Source: Trichinella spiralis
Lineage: Eukaryota > Nematoda > Enoplea > Trichinellida > Trichinellidae
Reading direction: 5' to 3'
DNA length: 64,000 nucleotides
NCBI GenBank assembly: GCA_000181795.3
Contig: CM012954.1
Location: 14,086,999-14,150,998 of the forward strand
Below, piece after piece: positions 48,527 to 60,007 of this stretch. How positions within the stretch are numbered: position 1 is the first letter of the stretch; every line of letters starts with the position of its first letter. The position numbers and the translations under genes were made by a program. The notes under the pieces were generated by a model. That model ran no database searches. It was not told where the DNA came from and saw nothing but the letters and a program-made list of their open reading frames with translations.

Positions 48527-49367
48527 ATGGTAAATTGCCTCCGTATGTGCTTAGAATGTGTTCAAGGCCCAAGTTTCTTCGGTACGAATCATGTTCGTTT
48601 GCATGATGTTGCCAGCATATGCTTGGATTCAGAAAGAAGCGGTTAGCAGTGTTGAAAGTAGATAGTTGAATGCATTGTTGTTATTTGAAATTTTTATATC
48701 AGGAGAAAATGTTGTTTTGTTGAAAGACAGTACACGAATATGCGGTTCTGGAGCTTCACTTTGCACTGCACCTTTACTTCAAGACAACTCTTATTTTGAA
48801 ATTAAAATTCAGCAAGCAGGTTAATTTCGAAATTTCAGTTGTAATGCAGTATTGTAGAGTTTAATTCTATTGATCATTGGTCAGGTTCGTGGGGAGTTGG
48901 AGTTGCTTCACCTGATGTCGACTTAAATCGTATTCCTCTCGGTAAAGACATGAAATCTTGTGTTTTGCGTTGCGATGGAAAGGTTTATCGAAATGATCAA
49001 GTCGTCTGTGAAAAGCAGTTGCTGGTGGAAGAAGGCGATCACGTGGTATGATTGTTTATATTCTTTAGCGAATGATGTTTTTTCTTAATTATGAATCATT
49101 TAATTTTTAAGCGAATTGCTTACAATCATGTAGATTTGCAGTTTGCTATTAATGATTCAAACGACTGGATATCAACCCCTGCAATGAAGGGTGTTGTTGT
49201 CTTTCCAGTTGTTTATGGTATGTAGATTTTGTTAATATTCGAAATTGTTAAATGCTTGCATTTTTTTAGCGGATGATGGTGCTATAATTGATGTATCTTT
49301 TTCTGAATTCAACTGTCCACCACCGGATAGATATCAACCAATTCTTTTGGAACAATCACTTTTGTAA
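48527..49367 (+). CDS. SPRYD7: SPRY domain-containing protein 7
   Basis: Small, conserved intracellular protein consisting almost wholly of one SPRY domain; its molecular function is not established (the human gene lies in the 13q14 region). Five exons joined in phase from the ATG at 48527 to TAA at 49365-49367 give just under 200 residues, like the human protein (196). Diagnostic strings: MVNCLRMCLECVQGP (human MATSVLCCLRCCRDGG), RICGSGASLCTAPLLQDNSY, FEIKIQQAG-SWGVGVASP, LNRIPLGKDMKSCVLR, EGDHVRIAYNHVDLQFAIN, VVFPVVYADDGAIIDVSFSE, and the end ILLEQSLL. Acceptors are T-rich. AATAAA at 49441-49446 is its likely poly(A) signal. Confidence 0.92.
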
Positions 49368-50147
49368 TTTCAAACTTATGTCAGTATGATTTTGTCACTT
49401 GTGAAAAGTTGTATTGTTAAACAATTTGTCAGAATTGTTTAATAAACTTTCATATTATCCCGGAAAATATGTTATGGTTATCTTTTTTTATTGTTGAGAT
49501 CGAATTTAAATTGTGCATGTTCATTTATTTATTTCATTTTAAAGTATATTTTCTTTAGTTGCCTGCCTATATCATTGCATAAATATCAATTGTTGGTTTT
49601 GCAAAGAGTGACAATGACGATAAATTGTTTTTATTACAGAATTTATGCGTACACTTTAGGTGTCAGCACAAGATAATGATCACTTATAAGCGTAGTCAAT
49701 TTTGCAGCTTTAAAATCCAGCAACTCAGCATAGATCAACAACAGTAGTCATCAGTAAGCAAAATGAAAGTAAAAATGTTACTGTACTTTATCATTATTAT
49801 CAATATGTTGTTTTATTTAAAAAATTTACATTGAATTTGGTCTGCATTATTATTTCAGCTACTGTTGCATGCAATTTGTTTTAAACTATTCGTGTTCAAC
49901 GTGTATTGCATGTTAAAATACGTTGTAAATTCCACACGACAAACATGTGAATATTAAATTTAAATTATTTTTTGTGTAAAAAATTTATTTACTTTACAAG
50001 TAATGATGCAATACTGTAGTTGAATGAATAAGAACCTGCATTTCTTGTATATACGCACACGTGATTTTGCTTGACTATTTATATCAGCTGCGGTTGTTAC
50101 TTAACTTTTTCGCGGAGGGAAATATTTAATATTATACTTAGATATTG
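49368..50147. other. Intergenic region SPRYD7-PCCB
   Basis: About 0.8 kb holding the SPRYD7 3' UTR and PCCB promoter. AT-rich; the block just before PCCB (50090-50120) is slightly richer in G+C. No gene seen. Confidence 0.4.
49441..49446 (+). terminator. Polyadenylation signal of SPRYD7
   Basis: AATAAA 74 bases after the stop codon, followed by T-rich sequence. Confidence 0.5.
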
Positions 50148-52737
50148 ATGTTTCGCCTTACAAAATTGTATGCCTTGACGCCGTCATTTCGTTATATATT
50201 GTCTTCTGGATCCGTGGCCTGTCGAGGTGAAAGCACCATTGGCCAGACCATCGCTGTGAAGCATAAAATTGAAGCTAAACGAAAACAGTCCCTCCTAGGA
50301 GGTGGTGAAAAGCGAATCGATGCACAACACAAACGAGTACGTTACAGTTTATTTATTATGTTTTTTAATGGGGATATTGAATTTTTTTTTGATATGAATA
50401 ATTTCCTTGTCTACATTTATATGCAATTAGGGAAAGTTGACCGCCAGAGAACGTATCGAACTTCTTTTTGATCCAAACTCATTTGTTGAATACGATGCTT
50501 TTGCGGAACACAATTGTACAGAGTTTGGCATGGAGAAGAATAAAGTGCGTTGAACGTGTTGTTTGGTTTTGCTGTCGTGCAATTTTATCACGTTCGTTAT
50601 TCAAATAGAAACTTTTCAGGTTCCCGGTGACAGTGTAATCACAGGATGGGGAAAAATTTACGGGCGACCGTGCTTCGTGTTCAGTCAAGACTTTACAGTA
50701 TTTGGTGGTAGTTTATCGAAAATTCACGCGCAAAAAATTTGCAAAGTATAAATGAAAAATGAAGCATCTGCTGAATGAATGAATGATTAATGATTAAATT
50801 TTTGACAAAGGTGATGGATCAAGCAATGACGGTTGGCGCGCCTGTGATCGGTTTGAACGACTCTGGTGGTGCACGCATTCAAGAAGGTGTCGATTCTTTG
50901 TGTGGTTATTCAGACATATTTTTGGTAATCAATAATTTTATGAATTTTTGTGATTAATTAGTAGTATATTTTGTTGCACTTTATCAGAGAAATACTCTGG
51001 CATCGGGAGTAATTCCTCAGATTAGTGTAATTATGGGACCATGTGCAGGAGGGGCAGTCTATTCGCCGGCATTGACAGATTTTGTATTCATGGTTCGAAA
51101 TACAAGCTATTTGTTTATTACTGGCCCTGAAGTTGTGAAGGTATTTGTTGTTTTTATTGTAAAGGAAGATTAAAAGATGTTAATGAAGATTGTACCACAT
51201 AGGCTGTTACCAATGAAGATGTCACTCAAGAGGAACTCGGTGGCGCCAAGACGCATACCACTTTGTCCGGTAAGTAGTCAAACGTATTTGAAAAAGCAGT
51301 GTTGCGTCTTCAATGAGTTTTTTTTATTTATAGGTGTTGCTCACGGAGCCTTCGACAACGACATTGAAATGTTATTACATTTGAGGGAATTTATGACTTT
51401 TTTACCGTTGAACAATCGTGAACCTGCGCCACTACGTCCAACTGATGATACTTGGTAATGATTGCTGTGATGCTTAATATGTGAAACGTATATTTCAATT
51501 AATTATTGTTTTGTCTGTTTCAAGGGATCGTGATGTTCCAAGCTTGCAAACGGTCGTTCCTTTGGAAAGCACTGCAGCGTACAACATGCTGGATGTCATT
51601 TACAGCGTATAGCGTTTTTTAAATTAAATCTTGCGTGCAGCAGTAGCATACAGATTTAAATTGTTGCACGAGTTGAAAAGTAAACAACAAATTGTGTATT
51701 TATATTATTTTAGCTTGTCGATGAAAATGAATTTTTTGAAATTCGACCGTATGACGGTAAAAGTATCGTCGTTGGTTTTGCTCGAATGAATGGACGAACC
51801 GTTGGTATTGTGGCCAACAATCCAAAGTTTGCTGCTGGTATGATAATGTTATGTGGAAAAAGTGTTTGTTAATTTTGGTTTTTTTTGCTCTAAATTTCAT
51901 TCTCGTAATTTAATTTAATTTTACTTCTTTTGTTTTCTGTATATATTTTACTTAATTTATATGTTTTGAATAGTATGTAGTGTCACATTTTATTAAAGGT
52001 TGCCTTGATGTTACTTCATCTGTGAAAGGAGCGAGATTTGTTCGATTCTGCGATTCGTTCAACATTCCATTAATTACCCTAGTCGATGTTCCTGGATTTT
52101 TGCCTGGAACCGCACAAGAATACGGAGGTATCATTCGTCACGGGGCAAAGTTGATTTACGCTTATTCTGAAGCAACAGTACCGAAAATAACGATCATTAC
52201 TCGAAAGGTAGAGAGGTTAATTGATTTGCATACTTCTATATATGCATATAGGAATAACTAATTATTTTAATAATAAATGAAAGTTGTTTACAAGTAGTAT
52301 ACATTCATTATTAGTACCAACTATGTGTTTGTTGTTTTCAAGGCCTACGGTGGTGCATATTGCGTAATGAGCAGTAAGCATTTGCGAGGAGATGTCAACT
52401 ATTGTTGGCCAACTGCTGAAGTAGCTGTGATGGGTTCTAAAGGTGCTGTGCAGATTCTTTTCCGAGGTGACGAGGATGTGGCCAGTCGAGAAAAAGAATA
52501 CGTTGAACTTTTCAGCAATCCTTTTCCAGCTGCAGTTCGAGGTTTTAATTTTTTTTCAAATCTGTTTATTTTCTTCTCTATTTTGATTGAATTGATATTT
52601 ACTTTCAAAATTTAGGATATATTGATGACATTATTGAACCGAAAACAACTAGACGTCGCATATGCCGTGATTTAGAATTGCTGGCTAGCAAGAAGCAAAG
52701 TAATCCGTGGAAAAAGCACGGCAACATTCCACTTTGA
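50148..52737 (+). CDS. PCCB: Propionyl-CoA carboxylase beta chain, mitochondrial
   Basis: Carboxyltransferase subunit of the biotin enzyme that converts propionyl-CoA to (S)-methylmalonyl-CoA in catabolism of Val, Ile, Met, Thr and odd-chain fatty acids. The N-terminus is a Ser/Arg-rich mitochondrial presequence. Motifs in order: [172 protein letters not shown] and the C-terminal KKHGNIPL. The oxyanion-hole glycines are present. Multiple short introns; TGA at 52735-52737. Methylcrotonyl-CoA carboxylase beta is less likely because the TVFGGSLS and KHGNIPL segments are PCCB-type. Confidence 0.97.
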
Positions 52738-54255
52738 AAATGGATGGATGAATAGTATCGCGATCAAGAATAGTTAATTCAGTTTGTTCTTTCAAACTGT
52801 GCAGTTTATATATATGAGTGGAAATTTTTTTCAGGTTACTGCTTAATTAGTTTCTGCGCATCTACTTATGCATTTGATATGAATTTTATTTCGGCGCTTG
52901 ATTGCTGTTGGGCTTCCAGATTATAATTGCTTAGCAGTTTCATTAATGCTCATTTCCGGTTATTTTTCAAGTGCTTTATAGTAGTTTAATGATAATTTTT
53001 ACCTCTTATAGTTCACATCATCTATGCAATAATAGTTTACAAGTAGGTATAAATGCAGCGTATAAATGATTTTGTTTTTCATGTTTTCTATAATATATAT
53101 GCTGTATTTTGTTGAATACAAATTATGCTAATCAATCGATTTAGAAGTAAGTACGTTTGCTGAATTGGATGATTGATTATGTTTAAAAGATAAATATAAA
53201 CAAATAAATAAGCGATGATGTTCTTATTTACAGGGAATAGTTTTTCGACAGTGAAGCGAAATGTCATTGATGATCAGTATTTTGAGAACTGTTCGAAAGA
53301 AAAAGTACAGTCTTGTTTTAAATCAACATAATGCTAGATCTAAAAATAATGTTCTCGAAGAACATGTTTCGACGCAGATAAGAAAATTCTATTATAAACT
53401 TGAAACATTCCAGAAATATTATGAGATAAAATATTACTACTACGTCGAAGATGATGTGAAATAATGCAAATCCAAGGTCATTTTAAATGTAGCACAGTGT
53501 AAATAAAATGAAAATATGCAAGAGCTTTCCCGTCTGTCGTCACATTGCCGTCTATAAATTTATTCTTAAAAATAAATATTTACTAATTTTCGCTTTTCAG
53601 TTTGTTATGAGCGATTTGCTATTTTTTAGAATAAATATTTACTCAAAGGTATTCAAATAATATTAAAGTGTTAAAAAAATATTCAGCCTTGTTTGCTGTA
53701 AATTAACAATTTAACACTTGAAAGCAGTGTTGTTGTTGATTTTTTTTGTTGCTTTCCACGGTGAATTTGCTGGTTTGTATAATGCAATTTTATTTTTTTC
53801 CAATCAATTAATTAATTGGTAGGTTCATTTTTACGTGAAGTTTGTGAATTTTTTATACTGTAAAAACAGCGATCGATATTTCTGTCGATGATCAATTGTG
53901 CAAAATATTTGTTCAGTAAGTTTTGAAAATATGTTAGTTGTTAATTCTTATTTGTGAAGTATTGGATTCAGTTTCAGAATTGCACTTGAATTCACCTTTC
54001 CATCTACAGTAAGATCAGTAGGAGTCTACAGTCGACGAAGCTTTGTGCCTTTTTTCTCTCCGCTCTGCGCTGGATGATGTCATCATTTTGCTGAAACTTC
54101 AGTTTTTTTTCTTTTCTACAGAATACAGAAGCCGGAAGCATGGCGTCAATTTATTGCCTGTTGTGAGTGATATTTGTCAGTTGAAGTTTTCTTTATGCGT
54201 TCTCTGGGGTCAGCATCAGAGAGACGACAATCCGAGGAACGGTGCGCTGGTGGTG
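52738..54255. other. Intergenic region PCCB-RAP2 with small open frames
   Basis: AT-rich. At 53232-53233 an acceptor-like TTATTTACAG is followed by two overlapping open frames: one from ATG 53261 to TAA 53464 (67 codons, starting MSLMISILRT) and another reading NSFSTVKRNVIDDQYFENC to a stop near 53332. AATAAA at about 53503 follows. A tiny gene or a terminal exon is possible, but I cannot choose a frame or name a product. The last 250 bases are RAP2 leader, with an acceptor-like TTTTCTTTTCTACAG ending at 54120. Confidence 0.35.
54140..54166 (+). promoter_or_regulatory. Upstream open reading frame in the RAP2 leader
   Basis: ATG followed by seven codons and TGA, in the leader 90 bases before the RAP2 start and about 20 bases downstream of a strong splice acceptor. 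Such uORFs often lower translation of the main frame. Whether this part of the leader is in the mature mRNA is inferred. Confidence 0.35.
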
Positions 54256-54813
54256 ATGCGTGAGTTCAAAGTGGTCGTTCTGGGCAGCGGTGGTGTGGGC
54301 AAAAGCGCTCTTACGGTGCAGTTCGTTTCGAACACTTTCATCGAAAAGTACGACCCCACCATTGAAGACTTCTACCGCAAGGAGATCGAAGTGGAGGGTC
54401 AGCCGTGCGTTTTGGAAATTTTGGACACGGCCGGCACGGAGCAGTTCGCCTCGATGCGGGATTTGTACATCAAAAATGGTCAAGGCTTTGTCATCGTCTA
54501 CAGTATCTCAAGTCAGCAGACGTTTCACGACATCAAAGTGCTGCGTGATCAGATTTTGCGCGTCAAAGGTGTCGACCAGGTTCCGATTTTGCTCGTCGGC
54601 AACAAGAGCGATTTGGAACACCAGCGCCAGGTACGTTCAGACGAAGGGCGCGCCCTGGCTCAATTTTGGAACTGTCCTTTTGTGGAATGTTCAGCCAAGA
54701 TTGCTCAGAATGTGAACACGGTTTTTGCGGAAATTGTCCGCGAGATGAATTACATGCAAAAGAGTCGCCACCGCCGGAAGCAGCGCTGCTGCGACGGCTG
54801 CTGCGTGTCCTGA
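54256..54813 (+). CDS. RAP2: Ras-related small GTPase RAP2
   Basis: Membrane-anchored GTP switch that signals through MAP4K/TNIK-type kinases to cytoskeleton and junctions. Intronless, 185 residues. P-loop GSGGVGKSA (residues 10-18); effector loop [15 protein letters not shown]; switch [22 protein letters not shown]; base-binding NKSD; and SAK. Phe at the equivalent of position 39 (EDFY) is the hallmark of RAP2; RAP1 has Ser there. Thr at 61-equivalent (AGTEQF) is the RAP-type replacement of Ras Gln61 and explains low intrinsic GTPase activity. The C-terminus is basic (SRHRRKQR) then CCDGCCVS: a CaaX box ending in Ser (farnesyl) with extra cysteines for palmitoylation. The frame stays open upstream, but the first in-frame ATG is 54256. 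Much higher G+C than flanks. Confidence 0.95.
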   Translation: MREFKVVVLGSGGVGKSALTVQFVSNTFIEKYDPTIEDFYRKEIEVEGQPCVLEILDTAGTEQFASMRDLYIKNGQGFVIVYSISSQQTFHDIKVLRDQILRVKGVDQVPILLVGNKSDLEHQRQVRSDEGRALAQFWNCPFVECSAKIAQNVNTVFAEIVREMNYMQKSRHRRKQRCCDGCCVS

Positions 54814-55189
54814 AGCCGCCGCCCGTCGGCTCGGATATTTTTTGCATTGTCATTCATCTCTGTTTGTAGAGTTTGTTTCTTCCTCTGTTCCGCTGATCAG
54901 TTAGTTCCATCTCACTTCGTCGTGCCTCAGTGCGCTGCTGTTCATTCGTTGTCTGTTTTTTTCCTACGGCGCAGTCTGAAGAAAATTTTGGTAGGCTACA
55001 AATTTTCAATTCTTTATTTATTTGGATTTATTTATTTCCATTTCGTTTTGCTGATCTTCAGTACTCGGTGTTTGAGAGTATGGCATGCTGGTTTTACGTT
55101 GCATGCGATCATCTTCTGTTCATGCCTTTTCCGTGAAACAACACCCACCCACCCATACGACGACATGTCGGAAATGAGACTATGTTTTA

Positions 55190-55190
<1 letters not shown>

Positions 55191-55223
<33 letters not shown>
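55191..55223 (+). repeat. Compound (GT)n(GA)n microsatellite
   Basis: GT repeats pass directly into GA repeats. Confidence 0.9.
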
Positions 55224-55601
55224 CTACAGAGAAAAAAAATATTGAAAAATCTCTTGTTGCCAACAACTGCTGCTGTTGTTGTTGTTATTGTTATTATTAT
55301 TTTTCTTCCATTTTGCTCATGTCCGTTTTGATTTAATTTCATTTTAATATTATTCTTTTCAATTTTTGCTCTCTTCCCTCTCAGATGTTGAACACACATG
55401 CGTTTGGATTGTTTTTTTCCCCTTTTGCTTTTACTATTATTTCTCAGATTCTTATTTATTTTTTTTTCCATCGCCACCGTGACAGCGTGTTCAAGTTTTT
55501 GCTGAGTTGATGATATTTTTGTTGTTTAACACGTTCTCATCAATTATTGCGTGTACAATTTTTGGATTTCATTAAAAAAAATCTACACTGAACACACACA
55601 C

Positions 55602-55605
<4 letters not shown>

Positions 55606-55634
<29 letters not shown>
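55606..55634 (+). repeat. (GA)n microsatellite
   Basis: GA repeats preceded by a short (CA)n run. Confidence 0.9.
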
Positions 55635-55638
<4 letters not shown>

Positions 55639-56023
55639 CATCTTGAAATGTGGATGGATCTTTTGTTGAGTCGATTCAGCTGAGACTGCTTTTCTTCCGC
55701 CTGTCGGGCTTTGGAAACAGCGCCTTGATCACTTCAGTTCAGACTGCTGCCAATTTTTCCGGCACTAGCGTATCCGTTTTAAGCCAGTTGTTGTTCACGA
55801 TGAATCAGCGTGTTGATTCATCGTTTTGGAATGTGTGTGTGTGTGTGTGGTTGTTGGAATGGAAAATTGTTTGCAGAATGTTTACCATATAACAAATACA
55901 ATGTGGGATATTTTTAAAATTCTGATGTTTTAATCAATCGCTGGTCGTGCTGTTGAAGAACAAAAAAAGCATTTCCAAATATTTTCTGTTCCACAATCCA
56001 CTGCGATGATTCACCAGCATCAA

Positions 56024-56044
56024 CATCATCATCATCATCATCAT
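56024..56044 (+). repeat. (CAT)n microsatellite
   Basis: Seven CAT triplets in a row. Confidence 0.9.
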
Positions 56045-57580
56045 GTCAGCAAATAGAAATATGTTGACATTTTACGCCGCCCGCCTGCCTTTCGTATATT
56101 ATTTCGTTTCTCGACCTCGGCGCGTTATAATCAGGTCTCCGGGGCTGCTGATTTTGATCTCCATCATTGTAACGGACGTGATTTATAACTTTGCTTCCTT
56201 TTCCTCCGGTTTCCATTTCCGAGCCAACCAACAACAACCTTGAACAAAAATGCTTCACGCCGTCTCATTTGTCCACTACCACTCCTCCACTATTGATGTT
56301 GCTGATATTTTTTTTCTTTGCAATAGACGGCTACTTTGGATTAGAATTTATTAAAAAACGAAACTAATTAATTTTTTGTTCTAATTTAAACTGGTAATAA
56401 TGTGGCTGTTTGTTGGTTCTGTTATGCTTATTTTTTCTTTGGAACACTAGGCTCATCACGTGTGAAATGATTGTTGCAAACCAGTTGAAAGCATTGGAAC
56501 GAGTTGCAGCGGTGGTTGAATACTTGCAAATGACAACTAAGTATGAAAATTTGCAAGCGAGCCATTTTGAAACTGAATACTCTAGCCGTGTTTGTTTAAA
56601 AGTGATACTTTATTAGCTGTGAAAAATCAACCATCAGTAGTGAAATGTTATTTTTCACATTGTTCACTCGTTCAATTTTCCTAAATCAAATAATTGCATA
56701 AGCAAAGTAAATTGAATACAGTCTACAAGTTGAACATAAATTTGGAAAAGCTGGCTATTCATCGACAACAAACTCGATTACTTGCTCAGCATTTGTTTGC
56801 ACATTACGACTATTACCGTAAGTTGATTTTCAGGTTTATTATTTTCTGACGTAGTAATGAGAACAAATTTTTCTTGTCCTATATTCGTTTTGGTGATTGA
56901 TAACTTTTGCATTCGTAAATACTTTACCTGTACTGTCATTATAAAAAGTAATTAATGAATTTTTCAATTCTCTTACTGAAGCATGTATTTCATATTAATC
57001 ATATATGCACTGAGATGATCGATCATGACAACATGCAAATATGCACAAAACCGAAATGAACTGCTATTTGAAGTAGTTCTGTACGTGTGCAGTGATGACT
57101 TGATACAACTCTAGTTGATAACTAGCAGTACAGTAGACCTCACAATTTAAGGTTGAATTTGTATTTATCATTAATAAATCATTTTCACTGTACTATTTAT
57201 TATAACATTAAGTTTCCTGTTTATTGGTTAAAATGTTTTTAAATTTGAAATAAATTCAGTAATAAAAAGCAACAACAGTTAATGCTTGATCGTAATTGGT
57301 GATGTTGGAATTCATTTATAACATTTGTGCTTATTTGTTCTAGAAATGCTTACTGTACTACAAGGAATTACTGTTGGTATTTTTATTTCACTGCATTTTA
57401 TTATTCAGTTGATAAATTCCACAGTTCTGTTAGATATTTGGTTTAATTGATTTCTTTTACTGATTTTCAGAAATTCAGTAGTTACTGTCATGCAATGAAT
57501 CACTACTGCTACTACTGAACGGTATTATGTAATTTTTAGCAAATTTTACTCGTTGAAGCGATTTTTAAGAATTCAGAAAA

Positions 57581-59856
57581 ATGATCGAAAGTTTATTTAT
57601 CATCAATCGCTCTGGGTTAGTTGTTTATTTTTATACGCTCTTTTTCATAATATATTATAATTGTAATAATAAACATAATAATTGACAGTGATCTTTCAAA
57701 TTCTCAAATAGATTTATTTCAATTCCATTGTTCTCTTGCATAGTTTGTGTAGTTTTACATAATTAAAATATTATCGTGTTTTTCCCAATCAATTTACAGA
57801 GACATAACATTGGAAAAGCATTGGAAAGCGCTGATTTATCGTTCGGTTTGTGATTACTTTTTTGAAGCTCAGAAACGAGTAAGTAAACTTAAAGCAAGTT
57901 CTTTTCATGCTTTATCATCGGTGTTTTCAATTTCAGGCTTATACTCCGGAGGATGTACCGGTCGTCATTTCAACTCCAAATCATTATTTGATCAGCATCT
58001 ATCGGAAAGCACTTTTCTTTGTTGCTGTTGTAAATACTGAAGGTAATACTGTATATTTTTACAACATTTTTTTTTAATTTTCTTATTATACATTTAAAAA
58101 GCAATTGTAGTGGGTCGTACAAATGATAGCTTCATGATTGTTGTTTTCTTTTAAAATATGCCTTGCCTTGTTTTCGATATTGCATATTCTATTAATTGTT
58201 TATTGTGTTGTTATTGGTATGTAGAATAGTTTGCATCATTTTTGTAACCTGTGTTGTAAACCTGTGAGTTGCACTGCATTTGCAGTACAAAATTTAATTA
58301 ATGAACATTATTTATTTTTTAGTGCCACCTTTATTGGTTATTGAGTTTTTACATCGTGTTGTTGATATTTTTATTGGCTATTTTGATGATTGCAATGATA
58401 CAATTATCAAAGAAAATTTGGTCACCATCTATGAGGTGAATGGAAATATTTTTACTTTGATCTTCACAATGCTTTCTTTTCAGCTTCTCGATGAAATGTT
58501 AGACAATGGATACCCATTGGCAACAGAATCGAATATTTTGCAAGAATTAATTAAGCCTCCGAATTTTTTTCGAAATTTGGCAAACACAGTTACTGGGAAA
58601 TCCAAGTAAAAGTTTTCATATATATATATATGTTATATAATTGCTTTTCTACTTTGTTTTTCTATGCAGTGTTAGCGAGACACTTCCTATGGGTCAGCTA
58701 TCAAACATTCCATGGCGTCGTAGTGGCGTTCGTTATACAAATAACGAAGCTTACTTTGATGTGGTGGAGGAAATTGATGCAATTGTAGATAAATCAGGCA
58801 ATGCAATATTCGCTGAAATTCAAGGCTATGTTAGTTAAAAATGGTGTTTTTACTTAATCAATTGTTGTACGTTATTTTTTGGGATACAGGTTGACTGCTG
58901 CATCAAGCTCAGTGGGATGCCTGATTTGACCATGGCATTTTCCAATCCACGACTATTTGATGACGTTAGTTTTCATCCTTGTGTACGATTCAAGCGTTGG
59001 GAGGTATAGCTTATTTTATTAGTTTTATGTCGTCTGTAGCACAACATGTCCACAGTTTGGTTGGTATGTTTTATTATTCAGACTGATCGAGTACTTTCAT
59101 TTGTCCCCCCAGACGGACAGTTTCGTCTCATGTCCTTTCATATTGGTTCGCAAAGGTAAAAACTGTATAACAGATTGCTTTGATTGTCATTTCAAATGTA
59201 CTATTATACCCAATTTTAGCTTGGTCACATTACCAATTAATTTGCGTCATTCTTTTACTTTCAAAAATACTCAAGGTGGAAAATTAGACTTGACCGTCTC
59301 GCCGAAACATAACATTGGAAAAATGGTAATTATTTTCATCACACCTGATAGAAATACATCTTCATGCAAAAATAGCATTATTCATTTAGCTTGAAGATGT
59401 TTCTGTTACAGTAGTCATGCCGAAGTTCGTGGTTAATTGTAATCTTGTACCTACTCAAGGTAAATATACATTCGATACGGTGACAAAAGTTCTTCTTTGG
59501 GAAATTGGTAAAGTTGAATACACGCGATTACCAAATTTACAGGGGACGGTAAGCTTTTTTATAATAAGCTTTAAGTTGAATTATTTGTTAATTTATTTTT
59601 TCAAATTCAGGTAACCGTTCAACCTTGTGCGACATCTACTGACGGAAGCCCAACCATAAACGTGAAAAAAATATTCAAAGAAATTTTTTTTGCACTTATA
59701 ATCGTTATTTAACTTTTTCAGGTTCACTTTTTAATCAATCAATTGACTGTATCTGGAATTAAAGTGAATCGAGTTGACATGTATGGAGAAAAATATAAAC
59801 CATTCAAGGGAGTTAAGTACATTACAAAAGCTGGTCGCTTCCAAGTGAGAATTTGA
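57581..59856 (+). CDS. AP3M1: AP-3 complex mu subunit
   Basis: Medium (cargo-recognising) chain of the AP-3 adaptor that sorts membrane proteins from endosomes to lysosomes and related organelles. The N-terminal longin domain starts MIESLFIINRSG-DITLEKHW (human MIHSLFLINCSGDIFLEKHW), then CDYFFEAQKRAYTPEDVP, STPNHYLISIYRKALFFV, VPPLLVIEFLHRVVDIF and ELLDEMLDNGYPLATESNIL. The mu homology domain follows: LPMGQLSNIPWRRSGVRYTN, NEAYFDVVEEIDAIVDKSGN, KLSGMPDLTMAFSNPRLFDD, SFVPPDGQFRLMSFHI, TFDTVTKVLLWEIGK and the end VNRVDMYGEKYKPFKGVKYI plus TKAGRFQVRI. TGA at 59854-59856. The many intron phases agree with the protein alignment. The GQLSNIPWRRSGVRYTN segment is AP-3 specific. Confidence 0.97.
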
Positions 59857-59914
59857 CGAAAGACAGTTTAAAGAAAGACTGTTGTTGGTAAATTTCAATT
59901 CTGCATCATCGTTT

Positions 59915-59928
59915 CCCCCCCCCCCCCC
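59915..59928 (+). repeat. Poly-C run in AP3M 3' UTR
   Basis: Fourteen consecutive C bases, unusual in AT-rich sequence; length may be inexact because of sequencing slippage. Confidence 0.85.
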
Positions 59929-60001
59929 ACTTCACAACTTGCAGCAATGTGAGGCATCATTTATTAGGCGCAGTTGACATGGTTTTCAAGAATATATGCT
60001 G

Positions 60002-60007
60002 AATAAA
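60002..60007 (+). terminator. Polyadenylation signal of AP3M
   Basis: AATAAA 146 bases after the stop codon. Confidence 0.5.

Larger units (their letters stand above)
54814..57580. other. RAP2 3' region and intergenic spacer to AP3M
   Basis: The first ~1 kb is T-rich with simple repeats and is probably RAP2 3' UTR. Around 56043-56258 there is a short G+C-richer stretch open on both strands, and another open frame at 56410-56616; none has a recognisable domain and none is called. The rest is AT-rich promoter-like sequence. Confidence 0.4.

Noticed and set aside
56043-56258. Short plus- and minus-strand frames near a CAT repeat
   Set aside because: Two strands compete over the same stretch, neither has recognisable features, and the region follows the RAP2 3' UTR.
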